A stretch of DNA of 64,000 nucleotides from Guptibacillus hwajinpoensis (GTDB taxonomy: Bacteria > Bacillota > Bacilli > Bacillales > Guptibacillaceae). Below the pieces are notes generated by a model. It made no database searches. It was given only the letters and a program-made list of their open reading frames with translations, and was not told the DNA's origin. Shown here piece by piece: positions 25,914-35,129 of the stretch (positions within the stretch are counted from its first letter, which is position 1; each line of letters starts with the position of its first letter). Location: assembly GCF_029277305.1 (NCBI RefSeq), contig NZ_CP119526.1. The stretch is one strand, 5' to 3'. The translations under genes were made by a program, and so were the position numbers.

Positions 25914-27065
25914 GTGAGATTACTTCATACCGCAGACTGGCACCTTGGTAAAACATTAGAAGGTAGATCTCGTTTGCCAGAACAAAGAGAGTTTCTAGAG
26001 GAACTAAATGGAATTGCAGATGAAGAGAATGTTGATGCTATTCTAATGGCTGGTGACGTGTTTGATACGGTTAATCCGCCTGCTGCTGCTGAGACGCTAT
26101 TCTATGACGCTGCAGTGAAGTTAACAAGTAATGGGGAACGCCCGCTTATTATCATTTCAGGCAATCATGATAACCCTGAACGGCTTTCTGCATCACGACC
26201 ACTTGCAAATATGAATGGCATTACGATTATTGGATTTCCAACGAATCAAGCTGTGGAAGTTAGAGTACGTAACGGACAAAAACTTTCAATCGCTGCGCTT
26301 CCGTACCCTTCTGAATCAAGGTTGAACGAATGCTTAACTGAAAGCCAGGAAGAAGGGACTCTACAGTTGGCGTATGATGATCGTGTGAAAAAGCTCTTTA
26401 GTGATCTATCGACTGGGGATGAGGATTCTGTTCAAATCGCCATGAGTCATATTTATGTAGCAGGTAGCAGAGAGAGTGACTCAGAAAGACCTATACAAGT
26501 TGGTGGAGCGTATACTGTTTCAGCAAATTCATTGCCTGAACAGGCACAGTATGTGGCGCTTGGTCATCTTCATCGTCCACAAACGATCACAAGAGGTTCG
26601 GCGCTTGCTCGCTATTCAGGTTCACCTCTTGCGTATAGCTTCTCAGAGGCAAATCAGACTAAATCGGTTACGCTTATCGATGTTGAACCAAATGGAATTG
26701 CCCATTTGAACGAGGTTCCTCTTCAATCAGGTAAGCCACTCGTTCGGTGGATTGCAGATAAAGGAATTGAGCAGGTCTATACGTGGCTAGAAGAAGGTAA
26801 AGATGCTGATGCGTGGATCGATCTTGAAATACATTTAAATGATACTCTATCGATTGAAGAAATACATCGACTTAGAAGTCAGCATAGTGGGTTTATACAT
26901 ATTAGGCCTGTATTTGAGAAGAAAGAGCAGCAAAAGGAAGCATCATACTCAAGTTTACCAATTGATGAGCTGTTCAAGAGATTTTACGAACAGCAAACTG
27001 ATGGAGCAGAACCGGATGAAGAGCTTATACAGCTTTTTCTAGAGCTATCTGAAAATGATGAGTAA
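25914..27065 (+). CDS. sbcD: Exonuclease subunit SbcD (Mre11-like)
   Basis: Metallophosphoesterase subunit of SbcCD, which cuts DNA hairpins and protein-blocked ends. Phosphoesterase motifs are HTADWHLGK, MAGDVFD and SGNHDNPERL, and VALGHLHRPQ follows later. GTG 25914 is chosen because AAAGGAG lies eight bases upstream and the protein then begins VRLLHTADWH like its homologues; the longer frame from 25851 would translate the family B repeat. SbcC follows after 18 bases. Confidence 0.96.
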   Translation: MRLLHTADWHLGKTLEGRSRLPEQREFLEELNGIADEENVDAILMAGDVFDTVNPPAAAETLFYDAAVKLTSNGERPLIIISGNHDNPERLSASRPLANMNGITIIGFPTNQAVEVRVRNGQKLSIAALPYPSESRLNECLTESQEEGTLQLAYDDRVKKLFSDLSTGDEDSVQIAMSHIYVAGSRESDSERPIQVGGAYTVSANSLPEQAQYVALGHLHRPQTITRGSALARYSGSPLAYSFSEANQTKSVTLIDVEPNGIAHLNEVPLQSGKPLVRWIADKGIEQVYTWLEEGKDADAWIDLEIHLNDTLSIEEIHRLRSQHSGFIHIRPVFEKKEQQKEASYSSLPIDELFKRFYEQQTDGAEPDEELIQLFLELSENDE

Positions 27066-27083
27066 GGAAGGGGGAAGAAAGCA

Positions 27084-30000
27084 ATGAAACCGATCCATTT
27101 ATCTGTATCAGGATTGCATAGTTTTAGAGAAAAGCAAGAGGTTGATTTTGAAACACTGTGTCAGGGTGGTATCTTTGGCATTTTTGGTCCAACTGGAAGC
27201 GGTAAGTCGTCTCTACTTGATGCCATGACGTTAGCTCTATATGGAAAAGTAGAGCGCGCGACGAACAACACACAAGGTATTATGAACCATGCGGAGGATA
27301 CGCTGTCTGTATCATTTACATTTAAGTTAGGTAGTGACTTAACGTATCGTGTCGAGCGAAGCTATAAGCGCTCAGGTGATATCTCCATTCGCTCTGCGAA
27401 TTCGCGTTTAATAGAGATCGGGGAAGAGAATACGGTTTTAGCTGATAAAGATCGAGATGTTTCTCAGAAAATCCAAGAAATTCTAGGATTAACGATTGAT
27501 GATTTTACCCGTGCAGTTGTTCTTCCGCAGGGAAAATTTGCTGAATTTCTTTCTTTGAAAGGTACTGAGAGACGGCAGATGTTGCAACGATTATTTCAGC
27601 TAGAGAAATACGGAGATCAATTCAATAGACGATTGCGTGCAAGAGTAGATGAAAAGCGGAATCAGGTCAATGAAATCACTGCTGAGCAAACAGGACTTGG
27701 TGAAGCATCGAAACATCACCTTAAAGAGGCGAGAGAATCTCTTACCTTAGCAGAAAAAGCTGCAGAAGAGGCAAGGGTTAACCTTTTGCAAGCCGAGAAA
27801 CAGAAAGAGGACGTTAATGAAACGTGGTCTTTACAACAGCAGCTTGCTCAAATCAAACTGAAGCGAGATTCTTTAGTGGAAAAAAGTGATGAGATGAAAG
27901 AGCTTCAAACGAAATTGAAAGAGGCTCAAGCTGCTTTGCAAATCAAACCATACCTTGATGCAGTTGAATCAACTGAGAAAGAAGCAAAAGAGGCGCAAAA
28001 TCGATACAAAGAGGCGAAGGTGCAGCTTGATGAGGCAAGTGAGACGTATCGGTCTAGGAAGAAGACGTATGAGGGCGATCGATTAAAGCAACAGGAACAA
28101 GAGCCGATTCTTTTGAAACGACTTAATGAGCTTGAACGTGGGATTACGCTTGAAAAAGAGTTGGCTAGACTTAAAGAGCAATCCACTAATCATGAGGAAC
28201 AGCGTATAGCTCTCCAAAAAGATGTTGCGGTAGCGAACGATCAGAAGGAAAAGGTAGAGAGGGATTTAAGCAAAGCGCGAACACTGCAATCTGACCTTAA
28301 TCAGGAGCTTACTAGTCTACAAGTTTCTCCAGATGAGCGAAAGCGAGTTTCAAGAGCACAAAGCTTAAAGCAAGAATGGTATTCCATAACGAATCAGCTT
28401 AATGATGTGAATAAGGAAGAAAAGGAACGGCTGGCAGAGCGTGACCGACTTTATCCACTCCATGAAGAAATGTCGAAGCAATTAGATAAGACGAAGGAAT
28501 ACTACCAGCATTATTTTGGGTCTCTTCTTACTGTTTATAACCAGGTATCGTCCTGGAAGTTATCGCTTGAAAAGCGAATTGCAAAACGTCAAGAAAAAGT
28601 ACAGAATGCTCATCAAAAGCTTGAAGAAAGTCGTACGCATGCGATAGCGATTAGGCTTGCTTCAGAGCTAAAAGAAGGTGAATCGTGCCCAGTATGTGGT
28701 TCAAAAGACCACGTGCATCTTGCTGTAGGGGACGATGAGTCTCTGAAATGGCAGGATCACATTCAAACAGATGAACAAAAACGTGAAGCGCTGAAAGATC
28801 AGCTTCAAAATGCTAATCAGCTACAGTATAAACTTGAACAGCTTTCTGATTTAATGACAGAGCAAGAAGATTTAAGTGGCGTTCAACAAAAAGGGGATCA
28901 CTCGAAGGAACTAAAAGCTGATTTAACAGACGATGAAGTAATAACAGAAATTAAGTCTCTTACCCAAGATGTTCAAGAGCTTGAGGATAAAATCAAAAAG
29001 GAAAGTAGATCACTTCAAGAACAACAATCAAAAGCATCAGAGTATGCTTATCAACTGAAGCAAGTACAGGAAAATCTTGCTTCACGCGTTGAGAAACGAA
29101 AACAATTAACCACTCAGAGCGAAAAAATTGAGAACACGTTACAAAATGAGTTTCAGTTGCAAATAGAAGATGTTGAATCAGAGTTGAAAAAGATTGAGGA
29201 AATGGACGAGAAGGCAAATGTTGTTCGCGACCGACTAACCAAAAGCGACCCTTACATTGAGAAGCAAGAAAATCTTCTCATTTCATTACAAGAGCAGGTT
29301 CAACGGTATTCCGTTCGAAATGCTGAGCTAACAAGCTCTCTAGAACAGCTTTCTAATCAAGTAAGAAGAGCAGAATCAGAGTATGAAGCGATTGCTTGTG
29401 ATTCAATTGCTCAAGAAGGCTATAATCAAGTGAACAAACAGATAGAATCACTTCGTAACGATGAAAAAGCTTCTGCGGTTCAATTGAAAGAAGCTGAAGA
29501 GCGCTACTTGGAAACAGAGAGACAAGCTGCTGCTGCAAAGAACTATGACCAAGATGTTCAACTACGGTTAAAAAAGGCAGAAACAGCATATTCTGAAGCG
29601 GAGACAGACTCGATTTTCACTGAACGAAAGCAAGTGAGATTAGCTGAGGTGTCGATCGATCAAAGGAGAGATTGGGAAGAGCAAGTAGAAAGATACACGA
29701 AAGAGTGGAACCAAACAGATCATAATAAAAACGAAGTTGAATCGAAGCTTTCTGGAAGGAAAGTAACCGAGGATGAATATACGGAGTTAAATAAACAGGC
29801 GGATCTCGCAAAGGAAGCTAGAGAAGAAGCTCTTTCTCATTTTGCAGCAAGACGTCACCATCTTGAAGATGTTTCGGGAAGACACGAACGGTTCAACGAG
29901 CTCGAAGAAATTCGCAAAGCATCGAGCGCCGAGTTGGAAAAGCTCGGAAAGCTTCAAACTGTTTTCCGGGGAAATAGTTTTGTAGAATTTATTGCTTCTG

Positions 30001-30443
30001 AGCAGCTTGAACAAGTAAGCCTTGATGCATCTCAGAAACTTGGAGATTTAACATCACAACGATACGCAATAGAGGTAGATTCGAGTGGAGGATTCCTAAT
30101 ACGAGATGATGCAAACGGTGGGGTTAGACGACCAGTTTCAACACTTTCCGGTGGAGAAACTTTTCTTACTTCACTCGCATTAGCACTTGCACTTTCAGGT
30201 CAAATCCAACTTAGAGGTGCACATCCATTACAGTTCTTCTTCTTAGATGAAGGGTTTGGAACATTAGATGAATCCCTTCTCGATACCGTTATAACATCTT
30301 TAGAAAAATTACAGAATGATAGCTTAGCTGTAGGTGTCATTAGTCACGTGCCAGAGCTAAGAGCAAGATTACCACGCAAAGTGATTGTCTCACCATCAGA
30401 GCCTTCAGGGCGTGGAAGCAACATAATGATGGAAACATTATAA
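27084..30443 (+). CDS. sbcC: Exonuclease subunit SbcC (Rad50-like SMC ATPase)
   Basis: Rad50-type ATPase of 1119 aa. Walker A GPTGSGKSS lies at residues 35-43, two long coiled-coil arms flank a zinc hook CPVCG at about 535-538, and the C-terminal half has the ABC signature STLSGGETFL near 1020 and a Walker B region FFFLDEGFGTLDE. It partners SbcD. SD GGAAGGGGGAAG precedes the ATG. The complex processes palindromic DNA, which is abundant in this window as repeat families A and B. Confidence 0.97.
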   Translation: MKPIHLSVSGLHSFREKQEVDFETLCQGGIFGIFGPTGSGKSSLLDAMTLALYGKVERATNNTQGIMNHAEDTLSVSFTFKLGSDLTYRVERSYKRSGDISIRSANSRLIEIGEENTVLADKDRDVSQKIQEILGLTIDDFTRAVVLPQGKFAEFLSLKGTERRQMLQRLFQLEKYGDQFNRRLRARVDEKRNQVNEITAEQTGLGEASKHHLKEARESLTLAEKAAEEARVNLLQAEKQKEDVNETWSLQQQLAQIKLKRDSLVEKSDEMKELQTKLKEAQAALQIKPYLDAVESTEKEAKEAQNRYKEAKVQLDEASETYRSRKKTYEGDRLKQQEQEPILLKRLNELERGITLEKELARLKEQSTNHEEQRIALQKDVAVANDQKEKVERDLSKARTLQSDLNQELTSLQVSPDERKRVSRAQSLKQEWYSITNQLNDVNKEEKERLAERDRLYPLHEEMSKQLDKTKEYYQHYFGSLLTVYNQVSSWKLSLEKRIAKRQEKVQNAHQKLEESRTHAIAIRLASELKEGESCPVCGSKDHVHLAVGDDESLKWQDHIQTDEQKREALKDQLQNANQLQYKLEQLSDLMTEQEDLSGVQQKGDHSKELKADLTDDEVITEIKSLTQDVQELEDKIKKESRSLQEQQSKASEYAYQLKQVQENLASRVEKRKQLTTQSEKIENTLQNEFQLQIEDVESELKKIEEMDEKANVVRDRLTKSDPYIEKQENLLISLQEQVQRYSVRNAELTSSLEQLSNQVRRAESEYEAIACDSIAQEGYNQVNKQIESLRNDEKASAVQLKEAEERYLETERQAAAAKNYDQDVQLRLKKAETAYSEAETDSIFTERKQVRLAEVSIDQRRDWEEQVERYTKEWNQTDHNKNEVESKLSGRKVTEDEYTELNKQADLAKEAREEALSHFAARRHHLEDVSGRHERFNELEEIRKASSAELEKLGKLQTVFRGNSFVEFIASEQLEQVSLDASQKLGDLTSQRYAIEVDSSGGFLIRDDANGGVRRPVSTLSGGETFLTSLALALALSGQIQLRGAHPLQFFFLDEGFGTLDESLLDTVITSLEKLQNDSLAVGVISHVPELRARLPRKVIVSPSEPSGRGSNIMMETL

Positions 30444-30445
30444 GA

Positions 30446-30486
30446 GAGAATAACATATCCATTTGGGTATGTTTCTCTTTTTTTTT
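30446..30486 (+). terminator. Rho-independent terminator after sbcC
   Basis: AGAGA.AACATA.CC pairs with GG.TATGTTTCTCT and is followed by a long T run. Confidence 0.85.
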
Positions 30487-30565
30487 GAAAGATACTGTCA
30501 AAATACGAGAGTTTATGTAAAAATATGAATAGTAGATGAGGTTATTTTACATAGGAGGAACATGG

Positions 30566-31216
30566 ATGTCGCACTCTATGAGACTAGTAGTAGGAAGTAT
30601 AAAGCCGTTTTCACATTTTCGACCCCTTCGATCGGCTTATCAATTTAAAGGAACGTGGTGGCGGTTAATTTTACTTAGCCTTCTTGCGTTTATCGTTGTG
30701 GGATTAACGTCGTTTATGAACATTAAATATGCTGGAGAAGTGCCTGAATATGCCGGATTAGCTTCGAATGACCGACTGCTGTTTCTAATGAGTGAAGTAA
30801 TAACAGATGGGGTACTTGGTCTTTTGACCTTTGCCTTCATTGTACTAGTTGGTTCCCTTCTTTTCTGGTCATTCTTTCAGGAAGTAGGTTATAAGAGACT
30901 TACTTATATACATAGCTATGTCGTGTTTATTCTTTTACTTGGCATGTTGCTTCAATTGCCATTTATTGCATTTCTAAATGAACCATCGCTTATATCACCA
31001 TACAGCCTAGGCGTTTACGTGGATCTGTTAACGAATAACACATTTTGGCTCTATTTCACCTATAGTCTCTCGATCTTTTTAGCATGGGGCACATTCGTTC
31101 AATATGCAGCTATTAAACAAAGTACCACCTTGTCGAAAGGGTATATTTTGTTTTGGATTGTTACATTAAATTTACTTATTGTAGCGATTCTAGCATACAT
31201 GAGGACGGCATTTTAA
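30566..31216 (+). CDS. Polytopic membrane protein (Yip1-like layout), unknown function
   Basis: A 216-aa protein with about five TM helices (for example LILLSLLAFIVVGLTSF, LLTFAFIVLVGSLLFWSFF, YVVFILLLGMLLQLPFIAF). ATG 30566 follows AGGAGG by seven bases. Its stop codon overlaps the in-frame ATG of the next gene (TAATG), so it is cotranscribed with the HlyD-like adaptor and probably forms an export or envelope system with it. The assignment to a Yip1-like family is tentative. Confidence 0.7.
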   Translation: MSHSMRLVVGSIKPFSHFRPLRSAYQFKGTWWRLILLSLLAFIVVGLTSFMNIKYAGEVPEYAGLASNDRLLFLMSEVITDGVLGLLTFAFIVLVGSLLFWSFFQEVGYKRLTYIHSYVVFILLLGMLLQLPFIAFLNEPSLISPYSLGVYVDLLTNNTFWLYFTYSLSIFLAWGTFVQYAAIKQSTTLSKGYILFWIVTLNLLIVAILAYMRTAF

Positions 31217-31239
31217 TGAATAAGTTGGAGGGTCACACT

Positions 31240-32409
31240 GTGAATCGTAAGTCACTCTGGATTAGCATAAGTGCCGCTCTATTTCTCCTACTCTTCATAA
31301 CGGCTAATACACTCCTGATTCAGCGTGTTTTAGCAGATGAGAAGAAGGTAGAAACGGTTACGGTAAAGGGAAAAACGTATCAGGAGCTTGTATCATTTGA
31401 TGGTGTATTAATACCTGAATTAGAAGAGTCATATTATTATCAATCATCGCGAGGAGAAATTTCAGATGTCCTTGTTAATGAAGGCGATGAGGTAACCTCT
31501 GGGACAACACTTTTTGAGTATGAAGAAGTAGAAACGGTTAATGTTTCGGAACTGGAGGCTCAGCTAAATAAAGCGGAAACAGCCGTTTCCGTTCTAGATG
31601 ATCAGCTTAATGACTTATCATTGCAATCATCTCGTGTTGAATCCAACACAGATCTCGAAGATGAACAGAAACTACAGCTGCAGCTTGATGTGGAAGAACA
31701 AGTGAGAGACACAGAGTATAAGAAAAGGCTTGCTGAGCTAGATGTGAAGGAGCTAGAACGTCAAATTCAAGAAGCCGATACTGAGGAGATTGAGAATACA
31801 GTCGACTCAAGCCTTGATGGTTTGGTTAAAGAGATTAATCGCATTCCAGAGGATGATGAACCTGTCGTAACGGTTCTCTCGAACAAGTTAGCCGTACAAG
31901 GTTCAGTTTCGGAACTAGACTATCCAACGCTTAATGCGGATCAAGAAGTGACTGTTCATGCTACAGCGTATCCTGGTCAGCCTGTAACAGGTCGAATTAC
32001 GATGATCGAAAATCGTCCCTACCAAGTTGATGAAGAATCAGGACTTAGCTTCTATCATTTTACTGTCGAGATGGAAGGCGAGAATGAAATAGCTTCTGGC
32101 ACACATGTAACGATTGATGCACCTCTTCACCAAAACAAAAACGCTCCATCTGTACCTGAAGAAAGCATCATTCAAAAAGGTTCCGTTAGCTATGTAGTTG
32201 TACTCGAAGACACAAATCTATACCTGAGAGTTGTTGAACAGGGAAGGATTGAAGATGGTAAGGTGGAAATTCTTTCTGGACTTCAGCTGAAAGAGAAAGT
32301 ACTAACGAAACCGAAAGAAGCGTTCACTGAGCTACTATCTGAGAAAAAAGAGAAACAACATAAAGGTAATAAAGATGAGGAAGATAAGGAAGAGCCCAGT
32401 AAAGGGTGA
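31240..32409 (+). CDS. HlyD/RND-type efflux adaptor protein
   Basis: Membrane-fusion-type adaptor. An N-terminal TM anchor is followed by a biotinyl-lipoyl-like half motif (SRGEISDVLVNEGDEVTSGT), a coiled coil at residues about 110-200 rich in Glu, Leu and Lys, and beta-barrel strands (ASGTHVTIDAPL). The C-terminus is a highly charged Lys/Glu tail. GTG 31240 follows GGAGGG by seven bases; ATG 31216, which overlaps the previous stop, is possible. No ATPase or porter is adjacent, so the export partner is unknown. Confidence 0.82.
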   Translation: MNRKSLWISISAALFLLLFITANTLLIQRVLADEKKVETVTVKGKTYQELVSFDGVLIPELEESYYYQSSRGEISDVLVNEGDEVTSGTTLFEYEEVETVNVSELEAQLNKAETAVSVLDDQLNDLSLQSSRVESNTDLEDEQKLQLQLDVEEQVRDTEYKKRLAELDVKELERQIQEADTEEIENTVDSSLDGLVKEINRIPEDDEPVVTVLSNKLAVQGSVSELDYPTLNADQEVTVHATAYPGQPVTGRITMIENRPYQVDEESGLSFYHFTVEMEGENEIASGTHVTIDAPLHQNKNAPSVPEESIIQKGSVSYVVVLEDTNLYLRVVEQGRIEDGKVEILSGLQLKEKVLTKPKEAFTELLSEKKEKQHKGNKDEEDKEEPSKG

Positions 32410-32417
32410 GGAAAGTG

Positions 32418-32443
32418 GATCTGCAGAAATGCAGATCTTTTTT
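32418..32443 (+). terminator. Rho-independent terminator
   Basis: GATCTGC pairs with GCAGATC across AGAAAT, followed by TTTTTT. Confidence 0.9.
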
Positions 32444-32520
32444 GACTCATTCGAGTGAAATTGAGGTTTCACTCGAATGAGCCAAAAATCGAGCAATCAA
32501 CAATATGAGCTAACACACCC
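32443..32520. repeat. Family B repeat, half copy 4
   Basis: Lacks the left end. Carries CTCATTCGAGTGAAA..GTTTCACTCGAATGAG and ends ATATGAGCTAACACACC. The left part appears to have been lost next to the terminator. Confidence 0.75.
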
Positions 32521-32523
32521 TTA

Positions 32524-32635
32524 ATAAAAGAGAGTTTCTCTTAGGATATTTGTACAAAAAATCACACTTCGCTAATTGAAGCGAGCATCCTGAATCAGAC
32601 ATTGACCCAGTCTTATAGCAATAATGGTTTTTCAA
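32524..32635. repeat. Family A remnant lacking its hairpin
   Basis: ATCACACTTCGCTAATTGAA followed directly by GCGAGCATCCTGAATC matches the two flanks of an inverted family A copy with the GC-rich centre deleted. Confidence 0.6.
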
Positions 32636-32696
32636 TCAGACTTTTACACAATTAATTAACTGAATATTCATTATTTTAATAAGGAGTGAAAGAACT

Positions 32697-33572
32697 ATGA
32701 AATTTATTTCGTTTACAGCGGAAAAAGAAGAGCGCTTTGGTGTATTGCATGAAGAAGAGAGTATTGTCGTCGATTTATATTCCTATTTTCGTGACAAGGG
32801 TGTGGATTTGCCTACGCTTCTTTCCTGCATCCAGACAGAGAACATCAACATAGAAGAGGTGAGGAGGGTTTCAGAATCCTACAACATTTCTATTGAGAAT
32901 GTTTACCTGCAAGCCCCGATTCCGAAGCCTCTGAAAAACATTTTCTGTGTAGGTAAGAATTATCGAGATCATGCCATTGAAATGGGGAGCGAGAAGGATA
33001 TCCCGGAGCACCCCATGATCTTCACGAAAGCTCCTACTTCAGTAAGTGCACCTGAAGAGGTACTATCGTTCTCAAAAGGTGTTTCTGAAGCGATAGACTA
33101 TGAGGGAGAACTAGCTGTTGTAATTGGCAAGAAAGGTAAAGGTATTTCGCGCGAACATGCAATGGACTATGTATTCGGTTATACAATCATAAATGACATT
33201 ACGGCTCGAGATCTTCAAAAGAAGCATGGACAATTTTTTGTGGGAAAGAGTCTTGATCATTCATGTCCAATAGGTCCTGCTATCTTACATGCTTCTAACG
33301 TTAGAAATCCACACGACTTAAATCTTGTAACACTTGTCAACGGAGAGGTTAGACAAAATGGTCATACATCTGATCTGATTTTTGATATACCTGAACTCAT
33401 TCACGTTCTTTCAAAAGGTATGACGCTTGAAGCTGGGGATATCATTGCAACTGGAACCCCATCAGGTGTAGGAAAAGGGTTCAATCCGCCTAAATATCTT
33501 GCTGATCGAGATTGTGTTGAAATTCGAATAGAAGGAATTGGTGCATTGCGAAATGAAGTTAGTATAAGATAG
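32697..33572 (+). CDS. yisK: Fumarylacetoacetate hydrolase family protein, YisK-like
   Basis: A 291-aa FAH-domain enzyme. The blocks FCVGKNYRDHAIEMG, DYEGELAVVIGKKGKG and NDITARDLQKKHGQFFVGKS, then GDIIATGTPSGVG, hold the metal-binding and catalytic residues of the fold. B. subtilis YisK, reported as an oxaloacetate decarboxylase linked to the cell-shape protein Mbl, is similar in length. Gene order (sbcDC, then yisK, later yisL and asnO) supports orthology. The following aldehyde dehydrogenase could alternatively point to aromatic catabolism. Confidence 0.88.
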   Translation: MKFISFTAEKEERFGVLHEEESIVVDLYSYFRDKGVDLPTLLSCIQTENINIEEVRRVSESYNISIENVYLQAPIPKPLKNIFCVGKNYRDHAIEMGSEKDIPEHPMIFTKAPTSVSAPEEVLSFSKGVSEAIDYEGELAVVIGKKGKGISREHAMDYVFGYTIINDITARDLQKKHGQFFVGKSLDHSCPIGPAILHASNVRNPHDLNLVTLVNGEVRQNGHTSDLIFDIPELIHVLSKGMTLEAGDIIATGTPSGVGKGFNPPKYLADRDCVEIRIEGIGALRNEVSIR

Positions 33573-33641
33573 CGTTTCCGTGTTTAGCTCGTGGTGATTA
33601 AAGGAATTGTTATCCAGAGAACCTACTAGGAGGGTTAGCAA

Positions 33642-35066
33642 ATGGAAAAATTTCATTATATTAACGGTGATTGGGTAGGACAGGATCTAGAAAAGCTTGA
33701 AGTAAACAATCCTGCGACTGGTGATGTTGTTGGAACAGTTCCGATAGGTGGTAAGTCAGAAACGAAGAAGGCTATTGACGCAGCGCATAAAGCGTTCCCA
33801 GAATGGTCAAGCCTCACCGCATATGAGCGGTCATCATACTTAAAGAAACTCCATAGTCTGATGCTCGAGCATGAAGATGAGCTAGCAGAACTGATGACAA
33901 TAGAAATGGGTAAGCCACTTCATGAATCTAAAGGAGAAGTTGCTTATTCTGCGTCTTTCGTTGAGTGGTTTGCAGAAGAAGGAAAACGTGTATACGGTCG
34001 CACGATTCCGCCACATAAAGAAAAGCGAATGATGGAAGTACGGAAACAGCCAGTTGGTGTTGTTGGAGCAATTACCCCATGGAACTTTCCGGCAGCCATG
34101 ATTGCTAGGAAACTAGCACCAGCTCTTGCTGCAGGGTGTACCTTTGTCGTAAAGCCGCCATCTGCAACGCCGTTAACAGCGGTAAGACTTGTTGAATTAT
34201 GTGAAGAAGCAGGGATTCCTAAAGGGGTTGTGAATCTTGTTACTGGTAAATCATCTGAAGTAGCTGGTGAGCTAATGAGTAACCCGCACGTTCGTAAAAT
34301 AACATTTACGGGATCAACGGAAGTAGGAAAGAAACTAATGGAGCAGTCAGCAGAAACAGTCAAAAACATCTCGCTTGAGTTAGGTGGCCACGCACCTATT
34401 ATTGTTCTCGATGATGCTGACATTGATAAAGCTGTCGATGGAGTAATAGCCTCTAAGTTTAGAAACGGTGGACAAACATGCATTTGTGGAAACCGGGTGT
34501 ATGTACAGGAGAAGATCTATGATGACTTTATTTCAAAGTTCGTTAACAAGGCGAAAGAACTTCAAGTAGGTAACGGACTTGAAGAAGGAACTGATATCGG
34601 TCCAATGATCGATAAAGATGGCTACGATAAAGTAGAAAAGCACGTTCAAAATGCGATTAGTCAGGGAGCGGAATGTGTATTAGGTGGAGAAGGTTATGAA
34701 GAGAATGGCTGCTATTTCTATCGTCCGACCATTCTTAAGGATGTGGCGCCAGGCATGTTAATCATGAATGAGGAAACGTTTGGCCCTGTAGCACCTATTC
34801 AAAAGGTTTCAACGGATGATGAAGCCATTAAGTTTGCTAATCAGACGCCATTTGGTCTTGCAGCGTATGTATTTAGTGAAAGTGTCAGAAGAGGAAATCA
34901 TGTTGTGAACGGGCTTGATTATGGGATCGTTGGATGGAATGATGGTGTTCCTTCTGCAGCCCAGGCTCCATTTGGTGGGATGAAGCAAAGTGGTATTGGT
35001 CGTGAAGGTGGACACGAAGGGATCGAAGCATATCTTGAAACGAAGTATGTGTCTATAGGATTGTAA
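33642..35066 (+). CDS. NAD(P)-dependent aldehyde dehydrogenase, succinate-semialdehyde type
   Basis: A 474-aa ALDH. The general base Glu246 lies in SLELGGHAP and the catalytic Cys280 in GGQTCICGNRVYV; the cofactor block FTGSTEVGKKLM and VGAITPWNFPAAMIARKLAP are intact. The Cys-x-Cys arrangement at the active site is typical of succinate-semialdehyde dehydrogenases (GabD), so oxidation of succinate semialdehyde is the likeliest reaction, but other small aldehydes remain possible. SD TAGGAGGG precedes the ATG. It is 69 bases after yisK in the same direction. Confidence 0.9.
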   Translation: MEKFHYINGDWVGQDLEKLEVNNPATGDVVGTVPIGGKSETKKAIDAAHKAFPEWSSLTAYERSSYLKKLHSLMLEHEDELAELMTIEMGKPLHESKGEVAYSASFVEWFAEEGKRVYGRTIPPHKEKRMMEVRKQPVGVVGAITPWNFPAAMIARKLAPALAAGCTFVVKPPSATPLTAVRLVELCEEAGIPKGVVNLVTGKSSEVAGELMSNPHVRKITFTGSTEVGKKLMEQSAETVKNISLELGGHAPIIVLDDADIDKAVDGVIASKFRNGGQTCICGNRVYVQEKIYDDFISKFVNKAKELQVGNGLEEGTDIGPMIDKDGYDKVEKHVQNAISQGAECVLGGEGYEENGCYFYRPTILKDVAPGMLIMNEETFGPVAPIQKVSTDDEAIKFANQTPFGLAAYVFSESVRRGNHVVNGLDYGIVGWNDGVPSAAQAPFGGMKQSGIGREGGHEGIEAYLETKYVSIGL

Positions 35067-35072
35067 TCATAA

Positions 35073-35112
35073 AGAAGAACCTCGCTAGGGGCAACCCTAG
35101 CGAGGTTCTTCT
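35073..35112. terminator. Bidirectional terminator between the ALDH gene and rocD
   Basis: GAAGAACCTCGCTAGGG and CCCTAGCGAGGTTCTTC form a perfect 17-bp stem with a four-base loop between convergent genes. Confidence 0.92.
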
Positions 35113-35129
35113 ATGTCTATAAGCTTCGT

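Noticed and set aside
33944..34483. 179-codon frame antisense to the aldehyde dehydrogenase
   Set aside because: Shadow of a strongly conserved gene in the opposite strand; no SD and no recognisable domain.
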